Assembly (NCBI GenBank): GCA_048213135.1
Contig: AFZH01016648.1
Span: 1-23,076 of the forward strand
Direction of reading: 5' to 3'
DNA from: Reclinomonas americana ATCC 50394
Lineage: Eukaryota; Jakobida; Jakobea; Jakobida
Length of the DNA: 23,076 nt
Part shown: in pieces, positions 1 through 10,300 of the stretch
Layout of the letters: each line of letters begins with the position of its first letter
Numbering within the stretch: position 1 is the stretch's first letter
Program-made: the position numbers and the translations under genes
Notes under the pieces: generated by a model
What the model saw: only the letters and a program-made list of their open reading frames with translations
What the model was told of the DNA's origin: nothing
Databases searched by the model: none

Positions 1-3000
1 CCCAGTTGGTGGCGTTGAGCCAGAAGCGGTAGAAGTTGCCGTTCACCACCGTCACAGATGCCCTGGTGTCGATGGGACCCAACGCCACCGTCGGGTTCGA
101 CGCAGTCGTGCCCGACGTGCCAGTCAGAGCCTGGTTAGAGATGGCAGTCGACGCGCCAGTGGCAGTCGTCCACGTGAACGCAATCGCCGTGCCAGTGTTG
201 CTGGTCACCGCAAAGTTGGTCTGGTCGTTCGGCACCTGGCCCGTCAGCACGTTGTTGTTGAGGCCGTTACCGATGATACCATCACCGAAGGTGGCCTGAG
301 TAGTCGACGTGCCAATGCCGTTGATGCCGCGCACATCGATAAAGTAGTTGGTGGCGTCAGTGAGGCCGCGGATCACAGCCTGCTGCACCGAGGTGGTGTT
401 CTGGGTCAGCGTGCTGGCCATAGCCGCGCGCCACGACACCTGCCACTGGTTCACGAACCCCTGGCCGCCAGTCTCCTGCGGCTGTCCCCAGCTGAGCCAG
501 ATCGAGGTCGAGCGCTTGAGCAGAAGGTTCGACGACAGCGACGTGATGCCGCTCGGGCGCACAGGCGACGTGGCCGTGGTGATGGTGATGGCCGACGCAG
601 ACCAGGCAGTCTGGTAGCCGTTGAACGACGACACGCCAATGCGGTACTTGGTGTTGGAGGTCAGGCCATTCACCAGCAGCGACGAGGTGGTCGAGCCGAG
701 CGAGCCAGTGAGCTGGGTCACAAACGAGTCCGGCACAAAAGTGGTCGAGGTGACGTTGGTCAGGTTCTGCACCAGCACCTGCACGCCGACAAAGTTCGCG
801 AAGCCGTCCGAGGTGGCCAGCAAGTACTGCGTGCCGATCGCCGTCGACGGGGTCGACAGCGTGAAGGTGGCGTAGCCGGAGCCAGTCGTGCCAGCCGAGC
901 CGCCAGTGGTTAGAGCCGGCAGCGGGTACGGGCGCACAATCGAGTTGGCAATCTGCGACAGAGTGCCCGACTGAGCACCGCTCTGCGTCGAGGTCACACC
1001 AGTGTCCGAGCGGGTGTTGGTGGCCTGCACGGCGTAGGTGTACGACTTGCCCGGAATGGTCGGGAAGTTGAAGTTGGTGGTCGTGGTCGTCCACGTGTAG
1101 GTGCGGTTGCAGTTGCTGGTGTTCTGCGTCACAATGTAGCCATTGATCGAAGAGCCACCAATGCCAATCGGCGACGTCCACGAGATGCTGGTGATGGTGT
1201 CCTGGTAGCAGTTGCCAGAGAAGCCCACACCGAGGGTACCAGCCACGAAAGCGCATCCGGCGCTCGAGTTGGTGCCCTGCGAGTTCGCAATACCAGCAGC
1301 CAGCGTCGGGGCGGCCGGGGCGATCGGTGCGTCATCTGTGTGGTGGAAAAGGGAACAGGTGGATGAGATACTGATATTCAAAACAAGCAGATGGTTCCCT
1401 GTCTATCTCCCCCTATCCCCTCTCCTGTCCTCTTTCTTTCCCCTTTCCTTTCCCCCTTTCACGCAACTAGTGTTGTGAGTGGTCTGCGTGATCGGGCCAG
1501 CAGCCGTGGCCGAGTTGGTCGACGTGGCAGTGGCGTACACCTGGTACGTGTACGACGTGTTGGCCGTCAGCGTCGTGTCGGCAGTGTAAGCGGCGGTGGT
1601 CGCCCAGCCAGCCGGCAGGGTCACCGTGCCCACAGACACCGGGGTCGCGCTGCCCTGGCCGCGGAAGATCGTGAACACCGTCACCGCGTTGGTGCCAAAG
1701 TTCTGCGGAATCGTCCACTGCAGGGAGATGTTGGTGAGGCCGTACTGCGTCACGACCAGGCTGGTCGGCGGGTTCGGCACGACACCGGTGGCAGCCGGAG
1801 TGGTGAAGTTGATGGCAGTGCTGAACACGCACGTCACCGGGTTGGCGGTGGTGCCAGCCGGGTTGAAGGGCGACGTCGGGAAGGCAATCGAGAACTGGTT
1901 GCTGGCGCAGATCTGCAGGTTGACCGAGGTGCCAGCCGGCAGGCTAGTCACGTCAATGTAGTAGGTCGACAGGTTGGCGTTCCACGATCCAGTGCCAGTG
2001 CCGTTGGTGGTCGGGATGGAGCTGGTGTCAATGTTGACGGCAAGGCCTGCAGTGGCCGCAGTCACCGACGAGGCGCTGGTGGTCGAGTACACCACACGGT
2101 AGGCGCTCACGTTCGGAGTCGGCGTCGTCACGTTGCCTTGCGTGGCGCTCGAGGTGGCAGTGTTGGAGCCGCCGACGCTGATCGGGGTCGAGAAGTTGAG
2201 GCGCACGCCAGTCGAGAACAGGCGCGAGTACGCCACACCAGTGGGCGCAGCCGGCACGGAGCCGTTGTTGTCGGTGGTGGCCTGGAGGGAGCCGGCCGCC
2301 GAGGCAGTGGTGTTGTTGTTCACAGTGACGCGGATCTTGGTCGTGTACTGCGTGGCAGCCACAAAGTTGTTGGTGGTGCCGCTCACAGTGAAGCCGGTGA
2401 TCTGCTGGTAGAAGCCAGAGTTGTACGAGAACAGGCCGAAGAACGAGGTGGCGAGAGTGCCAGTGCCAGTCGCGCCAGTGGTGATGGCAGGCTGGTCAGT
2501 GCTGGCGTTGGTCACCGTGTAGGCGACGCCCGGCGGAAGGGCAGTGTCACCCGTGCCAAAGGTGGCCGGGTAGTTGAAGGCGACGACAAACGACGTCGAG
2601 GTGACCTGGTCCACAGAGCCAGTGTACGGGGCGACCGTGTAGCCAGTCGGCGTGGCCGGCGCACCGGACGCCAGAGTCACAGTCACGGCGGTCGAGAAGG
2701 TCAGGTTGGCACCGTTGTCACCCGGAGTGCCGCTGCCGTTGTTGTAGGCAGTCGAGATGGCGCAGCTGGTGCCAGTCAGGCCAGTGACCTTGACGAGCAC
2801 ACGGTTGCGCGACAGACCAGAGCTGCCGGCCGGGATGCCGAAGTCGGTCAGATCGGCAATAGTGGCTACCACCGTCACCGCACCGGTGCCGCAGTCCGAC
2901 TTGACGTACCACGAGGCAGCGCCAATCACACCCACGTTGGCCGCCACACCCTCCCACTCCACCCACGTCGAGGTCGATGTGACGTAGCGCAGGTTGGACG

Positions 3001-6000
3001 ACAGCGTCGGCGCCGCAGTCGACACCTTGGTGGCATCCGAGCCGCTGGTGGTCAGAGTGCCGCTCCAGGCCGCAGCCGAGCGGTTCACCTGCGACTCAGT
3101 CCACACGTTGATGGTGTAGCCCTGGCCAGTGGAGGCGTTGGCGGCGGCAAGAGTGGCCAGAGTCACACCGCGCCACGCGTTGGACGAGACGTTGGTCTTG
3201 GTGACAGTGGTGGGGCCAGCGTCGCCGACCAAGAACGCGCGGTAGGCAGTGGTGCCGGTGGCGAGGTTGGTGGTCTGCAGTACGGTGATGGTGGTGTCAA
3301 TGTCCTGGAAGGTGCTGGCAGTGGCACCGACGGCAGAGTTGGAGGAGAGACCGCCCTGGCCGACTAGGTCAGTCGGCAGCTGCAGCCAGATGGTGGCCTG
3401 GGTGCTGCCAATGTAGTAGATGGCGTTGGAGCTGGCGGTGGTGACCTGAGCACGGTCTATTTTGAGGGAAGGAAGTAGGAAGTGTGAGCTCACCAATGGT
3501 GAGAAAAATGAATGAGAGAAAAGAGAAAGTGGGCGGTGCGCAACTGGTGGCAGTCCAGAAGTTGGTGCCAGTCGGTGAGGCGGGGTAAGACGAGTTCGTG
3601 CTGGCCGCATTCCTGACGGAGAATCTAACTTGTGGGAAGTACTGACGGCCGGGAAGGAGGCCGGAGAGGGTGACCTGCCAGCCGTCGAGGTGGCCAGTGG
3701 CCGGCTGGTCGTTGTTGGCCGTGGTGGTTAGGCCCGACAAGACAAAGACACCACGCACGAAGGCAGAGCCAGTGGCAGTAAACGCGTAGACGCTGGCGGC
3801 AGACGAGGCGTTGACGTTGGCCTGGTTAGCAACGTACTGCGCCTGGGCGGCGGTCAAGGTGATGACGAACGTCAGCGAGGTGTCGGTGATGTCGATGACG
3901 GTGATAGAGTTGGCAGTAGCGAGTTCGCCAGCGTTGCTGCCAGCACCGGAGGGAGTAACTGCCGTGGTGACGGCGGTGACGGTGGCAGAGTACGCGGTGC
4001 CACCGGCAATGAGATCAGGAGGCAGGGAGAGGTGAAGAACATCGCCAATATGATAGTCCTGCCCGGGTGCACCGTTGAGCGCTGACGCTGCACCACTGTG
4101 GTCAACAGTAATCAGCAGCGTTGCACCCGCACCACTACCACTGGTCGTCGTGGGCACATTGTTGTACAAGCTTGATGTACCGTACCCAGTACCACCGGTG
4201 GAGTTACTCAGCGTTGCAATTGCACCACCGGTAACCGAAGCAACCTTCACCGTAATCTGATCGCCAACGGCCGGAGTCGGCAAGTAGGCGCTCCCACTTT
4301 TACAGCCTCCCCCGCCGCCCAGAATTCTGAATGTGTCATTCATCGCGTAGCCAGAGCCACCGCTGTTGATGGTGACGGCGGTGATGGTGCCGGTCGGAGA
4401 AACAACGACATCGACCGTCGCATTAACACCAGTGCCAGTAACGGCAGTGGTGGCACAACCGACGTATTTCTTGCTGAAGCTGTCGCTTCCGGCAGTTACA
4501 ATCAATGATGCAACACCGTCTAAAGTGGCATTCGATTGCGTGGCACTTGCGGAACAACAGTAGAGGCGCGCAGAGGCCCCACCACTCACCAATGTCCAAC
4601 TCACACCAAATGTAGTGGTCGTTGTCGGCGTGGTTCCACGGATCGCCACCAAGAATTTGGAAGCACTCAGTGCAGTCGTCGCCGTGTTTCCATCAAGATA
4701 AGCAAAATCCACGGCCACCACTCCATTGTTGCCAGCAGTTGTACCGGCGACGAAGCCCATGGCGTTTACACCACCAATAGCAGTACCAGTGGTTGCAGTC
4801 GCCACCACACCACGCTGCTGCGGCGAGCCGGCGTACAGAACGACGAAATTGACACCAACAGTGACAAATGCATTGATGGAAGTTACTGCATTTCCAGCAC
4901 GGTCATACCAGACAGCGCTTCGGGGCGCCGTCACACCGAGGGAGGATATTGCCGTCACAGAAGCTCTTCCAACGGCGGCACCAGAAATGGACGTTGCCAC
5001 AAGATTAACAGTTCCGACACCGCCATCGCCAGGGAGAGAATGCGAAAAGGTCATCGTACCAGTGAGGTCACTGGGGCCCATCGACACGGTGCCCACAGCA
5101 CCAGCGACGCCATTGGCAGAGAACGTGTACGGTGCCACACCAAAGCCACCACCACCAATGGTTGTGGCAGCAAACAGGCTACCCAGGCAGTTGGTGATCG
5201 TGCTGCCAGTCACCGACCAGCAGGCTACCAGGGTCTGAGCCGGCAACACCGGGCTGGCATCGGCGGCAGTCAGAGTGATTTCGAGATGCGAGGCAACGTC
5301 GAGAGCAGCAGTGCCATCACCATTGGCGTTCTGCGCAGTCACGCGGATGCGGTACTTGGTGATGTTGGTCGAAGACAGCTTCGAGATTAGAATGTGACCA
5401 CCAGACAAACGTCCGAAGGCGCTGTCGTAAGCCGGCGTGCCAGTGAACGAGGTGGAAGAAAAGGCGTTGAACAGAACAGTGCCGCCGTTGGCGGAGGCCG
5501 CAGCCTCCACCTTGAAGCTGGCGATGGCACCGCCAGTCAGCTGCGGGCTCGTCCACGAGATCAGACCGCCGTCAGAAGCAGCCGCCACCAGGGTCGGGAT
5601 TGTGACCTTGTCCGGAGACTGCTTGCCGTCCTGGGTGGTCACCGTGGCGGTCTGCGAGGAAGGAGAAGGAGAAGAGGGAGGGTGAACAGCGTGCAAAACC
5701 GAAAGACGAAAAGAGAGACGCAACAATGCTCCACGGGCCAAAACCCCACTGGCCCACAGCACGCACGCGCACACCGTAGCGAGTGCTTGGTCGCAGAATT
5801 CCATGGGAGGCGATTGCGCCAGTGCCCGACACCACGCACGACTGCTGCGAGAACGGGCCAGAGGTGAACGGGTTAATGGCCGCGTTGGCGTTGTTGCCGT
5901 TGATGGTCTCGGAGAAGAAGGTCACCGGAGTCCAGGCGATCAGCGAGTTGTTGGAATGACTGTAGATCTGCACCTGGAAGAAAGGGCTTTGCAGCTGGTT

Positions 6001-6779
6001 GAAGTTCGGGTTTCCAGAGCCAGTGGCGCCAGTCTGGCCGAGCTTGATTGGCGGGTAGAACGACAGCACGAACGAGGTGGCCGACCTGTAATTGATGGAC
6101 AGGTTGGTCGGCTGGCGCGGGGTGCCGCTGAGTGGCACAGTCACGACCTGCGATGAGGTGCGGACGCCCTCACCGTACGCGTTGACCGCGTAGGCCTGTG
6201 GGTGGGGGAAAGTGACGCGACGAGGGGGGAAGAGGAGGGAAGGAGGGAGGGAACGCAACAGCGATGGTGTACTGCACACCCTCCTGGATGTTCTGGTCAA
6301 AGTAGCGCAGAATCATGCCGTAGCAGCCGTAACCACTATACCATGGACCTCCGTTGGCCGTAATGGCGTTGACCGACATGCACTGTTGAGGGAGGAGAGG
6401 GGAGGAGAGACGGTGGTGATCAGAGGAGAGAGGAGAGAGAGGAACACGGAGGAGAAGAAAACGCAACAGTGTACTTGGTGGTACCACCAGTGCTGGCCAC
6501 GTCGACACCAAACTCCAAGGGCAACGCGTTGCCCTGGTTGACGGGGTTGGTCCAGTTGACCCAGATGGCCGACTGAGAGCCAGTAGGGAAGGAGGTGTCG
6601 AGGTCTGTGGGAGAGAGAGAAGGGAGGGAGGGAGAGAGAGAGGGAGAAAGTGAGAGAGGGAGGAGGTGTGCACACAACAAAGCAAATGCGACAGCGACAA
6701 AGATGAAGAGATACAGCGAGATAGAGAAGACTGGAGAGAGTTGGAAGCAAGAAGACAGCTGAGAAGAAAGAATACACAG

Positions 6780-6830
<51 letters not shown>

Positions 6831-7055
6831 CACCATCCTCGCCCACGGCCTTGATGATCTGGAACTGCTCTGGTGCCGCTGAGCTTCCAGGAGCATAGAG
6901 CTCGCTGGCGAGGGCGAGTGGAACTGAGGCAAGAGCTGCGTGCGTGAGAGAGTGGCATGTTATTCAATGTGAATGATGGATGACTCACGCAGCAGGAGCA
7001 CTAGTGCCACAATGACCGCAAGTGACACGAGGTTCTGAGTGGGTAGCGACGGCAT
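1..7055 (-). CDS. Large secreted/surface protein with fibronectin type III-like repeats (3' end beyond left edge)
   Basis: Eight exons encode at least 2110 residues, still open at position 1. The ATG at 7055-7053 was chosen because it starts a signal peptide: a short polar stretch, then a hydrophobic core rich in L/V/A (VSLAVIVALVLLL) running across intron 1 and ending near ALASELYAPG. The rest is Ser/Thr/Gly/Ala-rich beta-type sequence with FN3-like strands repeated every 100 or so residues. Examples are domain starts such as PRQPTNLSI (about 6115), ATPTGYTV (about 2660), PNPPTSLVV (about 1780) and SPVRPSGIT (about 560), and FN3-style ends such as PSTRYGVRVRAVG. No transmembrane segment or enzyme motif is visible in the window. 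Exons 6 and 7 are about 2 kb each, unlike the finely split neighbours, and introns 3-7 all start with GTTGCG. An extracellular matrix, adhesion or cell-coat role is inferred from architecture. The exact FN3 count needs a profile search. Confidence 0.86.
4026..4380 (-). repeat. Three degenerate Gly-Tyr-Asp repeats inside the FN3-like protein
   Basis: Three related stretches are read on the minus strand: INSGGSGYAMNDTFRIL (4321-4380), STGGTGYGTSSLYNN (about 4165-4215) and GAPGQDYHIGDVLHLSL (about 4026-4080). Each follows a beta-strand pattern of alternating hydrophobic residues. They fit a loose consensus G-x-x-Y-x-x-x-D-x-x-x-I/L at a spacing of about 40-60 residues. From memory, GGxGYxxGD-type repeats are common in phage, giant-virus and bacterial structural or adhesin proteins rather than in FN3 domains. 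This is recognition by eye, not a database match. Confidence 0.5.
6784..6827. repeat. (GA)n microsatellite in FN3-gene intron 2
   Basis: An almost perfect GA dinucleotide tract of about 44 bp, reading (CT)n on the coding strand. It sits a few bases inside the 5' end of the 229-nt intron at 6605-6833, the longest complete intron in the window. The remainder of that intron is also purine-rich on the plus strand (6610-6665). Confidence 0.95.
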
Positions 7056-7326
7056 TGCACAATGCTACACTCGTTCCCGGCACCTACGCATGTACGTGGA
7101 GAGAGAACGAATCCAAGACGTCCTGCGAACACTCAAAACACGGCAAGAAAATTGTTCCGAACAATCCTTGACGCTGCCTCTGCCGATCGAGCTGTCTTCT
7201 TCTTCTTCTTCTTCTCTGTCTACCTCTCTCTCTCTCTCTCTCAACAACTGCATGTTGACTTTGGAAACAGTTTCCAATCTTACACTCCTCCAAATTCTTC
7301 TTTTCCCCCACGACCACGACTCTGTC
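7056..7326. promoter_or_regulatory. Spacer between VIT-vWA 3' end and FN3-like gene start; probable promoter of the latter
   Basis: This 271-bp gap must hold the 3' UTR of the upstream minus-strand VIT-vWA gene and the promoter and 5' UTR of the FN3-like gene. I see no TATA box, no AATAAA and no convincing initiator. The visible structure is a TTC/CT-rich tract at about 7197-7240, which is GA-rich on the transcribed orientation. Confidence 0.45.
7197..7240. repeat. (TTC)n/(CT)n polypyrimidine tract
   Basis: A run of TTC triplets is followed by a CT dinucleotide run in the intergenic spacer upstream of the FN3-like gene. GA/CT tracts of this sort can act as promoter elements, but nothing here proves it. 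Confidence 0.9.
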
Positions 7327-10300
7327 TCACTGAATAGCCAGCACAGCAGTCGCCAGCAGCTCGTCCACATTGGCACCGGCGCCACGCAGGAATCGCTGCC
7401 CCTTGTTGAAACTGCAACCAAACGCACACAAGTGAGATGTACAGCAGCAGGTGGTGGTGAAACACACAAGTGCACAAGAGTGACGAACATCAGCTGCCAC
7501 TCGCCACGACGCGCAGCGCCCACGGTCTTCAAGCCATCAATGAAATTAGTCCATCGAAGCTTGCACCTTCCACACAATCAACACTGATGCACAAACCTGC
7601 AGCACGGCCATTGCAATAGCAGTCCACCACACCTTGTCGTCGTCCACAGACTCCGGACGCAGTGCATTCAGCTGCTCCACAGTCTTCGTCGTGTAGCCCG
7701 CAATCAGTCCGCTCTCCGACGGCGTCCAGAACCCAGCAAACTGCACAGGCAGAAGTAAGGAACACACCACGACAGCAGCTGGTGAGTGGGGAGATAGAGA
7801 GAGAATGTTGGTTGCGCAACGTTTTGCTTCAGCATCAGTGAATCCTGTGTGGAATCGAGTGAGCAACAAAGACTGATGACAACAGCACCTGCTGCGGACG
7901 CAACGAGGTTCAAGACTGGAGCTGCCACAACGGAGCTCTTGCCGACTGGCTTTTCTTGCTGCCTGCATAGTTGTAATTTCAAAGTCAGTATGCCACACAC
8001 GCATCAATGAGTAGAGCGCTCGACGCACTTTTCCTCTGCCTCGTACGACGCCAGAGAGGCGGCCAGTACAGCAGCCAGATCAGGGTCGTCTTCTTCGTCT
8101 CCAGCAGCCATTACCGCACCTTCAGCTGCCAGGCTCCTCTCCACGGCCAGACCACCGATGTCCAACGCGCGCAGGTCTACAGCAGCCGCTGGAGCTGGAC
8201 TGTACGCGAACAGGCTGTCCAGCGCACTGCTTTCACGAGCGACGTGGCCCACGTCGGCGGCTTGCATGTATCCAGCTGCACCTGCAGGAGGTGGTGGTGG
8301 TAGTGGCATTCCTCCATACGCGTGCATCGGGAATGCCGCCTGCGGGGCTGGTGCTCCATACATCTGAGGCGGAGCATATGCTGCGGGTGCTGCCACTGGT
8401 CCGCCTCGCAAAACAGGCATCGGTCGATGCTGTTGCTGCTGCTGTGGCTGTTGAGGACGGCCGAAAACCGCACCAGAGGCTACTGCCAGGTCACTGAACG
8501 GGTCTGCTGCTGGCGACGCATCTGGGCATTGAAATAACAAGCAAATTGCACATGCATTCAGCAAAAATACACCAGATCGACGAGATTCAGCCGCTGCTCA
8601 TACCTTCTTCTGCTTCGCCGAAATCGTCCGCATACGCGAGGTGGTTTGCGTGACTGCAGCACGGCGACTAGTGAATCACATGCAACATCCAGTGACATCA
8701 CATCAACAAGCTGTTACTCACTGCGGCATGTGACCGCCAAATGCCCTCGGCATCGCACCATGGCCACCAAGTTCCCTCGCCATTTCGGCAGGCGCGAAAA
8801 ACGCGGCCATCGCTGGCCGCATCTGTGGACCACCACCACCACCGCCGAAGGCCGCAAAATTTGGCGCTAGCACACTCGACGTGGCAGTGGCTGCAATAGG
8901 TGCACTGCAATAACAGTCCTCAGTGGTGAGGATAGATCTGACATGGAAGCCAGAGTGACAAGCAATACTCAACGATTTGTAGCCGCTCTCGAGAGCAATG
9001 TTGATCTCACGCAACACCGGAGCCACTGCACACGCACCATCACAACCGTCAGACAACTCGCTGAACACTTTGAATTGCGCTTGCATGCGCATACACCCAC
9101 CATCACTGGCGGCCGACGGAGCGTCGTCCACCACAATGAAATTCGTGTGCTTCGACGCCAGCTTGAAGCGCGTCGCCAACTCCACAATGTCGCCAGTCGA
9201 TCTGCGTGCACACACAGACAGACAAATAGACACGCCACTCAGAACAACAACAACGAAGGCGCATGTGCACAGTCCCCCGTTCTTCACATGCACGCACCCG
9301 TTGTGAGTCTCCAAGTGCGCGATCTTACTCTTGGCTGCGCACACAACACCACGTCAGCATTCAAGTCGCTGGCGATTCAACACACCACAGTTCATGATCG
9401 GTACAGTACCAGCAAGAGTGTGCACTTGCGTGCCGCGCACAGCCGCACCAGCACGAACAGTTGCCGTCTCCTCCACTTCCTCTGCCAAAGATGCACAAAC
9501 CAGTGAGTGTCGACTTGTGACACAGAGGAGATTTCGCACTCACCGGCACCCTGCTGCCACGTCAGCTTGACCTCGAACGAGCCGACATCACGCGGTGCAA
9601 ACATGTACACGCAGTGCAACTCGCCCTGGAACGTCGGCGGAATCACATCGTCGGCCACATGCACACGCGGGTTGTCGACCGTGATCTTGCAGTTGGTGAG
9701 TGCCGGCTGCATGGCGCCTGTGAGGACGCCAAACACAGACGGACGCATTCCACCCTCGTCAGCTTTCACTCACTTCGTGCGAGAAGCACAATGCCACGCA
9801 ACGAGTGAGTTGGGTGATGACCAGCGAGGCCATCTGCTGTTCCCCGATCTTGCTGAATGCAGCACTGCCGTTTCCCTTGCGCGCCAGTTCCAACACCAGC
9901 TCGGCATCCACCTGCAGCCCAGATGCACAGTGAGCATCTCTCACTCTTGCAGACAACCATCAGGAGACTCACATCGTTGCCGATGCCAATGGACCACACT
10001 CGAGTCGTTCCTGCATGCTGCACCACTAGGGCACTCATTGTTGTCAGCCAACGACGAACAGATGAAGATGACTGCCTGCTGTCACACTGACCTTCGTTGA
10101 CACAATCCTGGGTATTCTCCACCTCACCATCGGTCAGCACAAACAACTGGCGGCTGTAGCCGGCCACCACTGGCTGACGGAAGATTGCACCCAGCGGTGC
10201 CAGCAGATTCGTGCCACCGAGATCACCGTCAGCGCGTTCGACATACGCACGCGCCTCGGTCAGCGTGTCCTCGTCGACCTTGCGCGACTGCGGCCACAGG

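Larger units (their letters stand above)
1..7055 (-). other. Exon map of the FN3-like gene
   Basis: Exons in transcription order, plus-strand coordinates: 7055-6989, 6935-6834, 6604-6468, 6382-6260, 6195-5725, 5651-3545, 3456-1468, 1335-1 (continues). Introns are 53, 229, 85, 64, 73, 88 and 132 nt. All ends are GT-AG and all phases agree. The FN3 reading frame is lost at each intron if it is not removed, except where stated by length. Donors are GTGAGT, GTGCAT, then GTTGCG five times. Introns 2-5 are strongly pyrimidine-rich on the coding strand. Intron 7 is purine-rich in its first half. Confidence 0.85.

Noticed and set aside
357-1256. 299-codon minus-strand open frame rich in His, Trp and Cys
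   Set aside because: It is the shifted frame of FN3-like exon 8; the true frame continues the FN3 sequence from exon 7 and stays open to position 1.
1391-3367. 658-codon plus-strand open frame
   Set aside because: It is antisense to the FN3-like exon 7, Arg/Gly-rich with no domain, and explained by the codon bias of the minus-strand gene. The minus frame shows FN3 strands and proper splice sites.
4536-5390. 284-codon plus-strand open frame
   Set aside because: Antisense shadow of FN3-like exon 6; composition is Arg/His/Ser/Gly-rich with no recognisable domain.
6666-6854. Plus-strand frame with an Arg-Glu dipeptide run
   Set aside because: It is only the translation of the (GA)n microsatellite in an intron.
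8938-9015. Continuous frame through the minus-strand VIT-vWA region (LREINIALESGYKS)
   Set aside because: It can be read in an open frame, but GTTGCGT follows the 10-nt exon and the paralogue has no matching residues; I treat it as an intron, though retention cannot be excluded.
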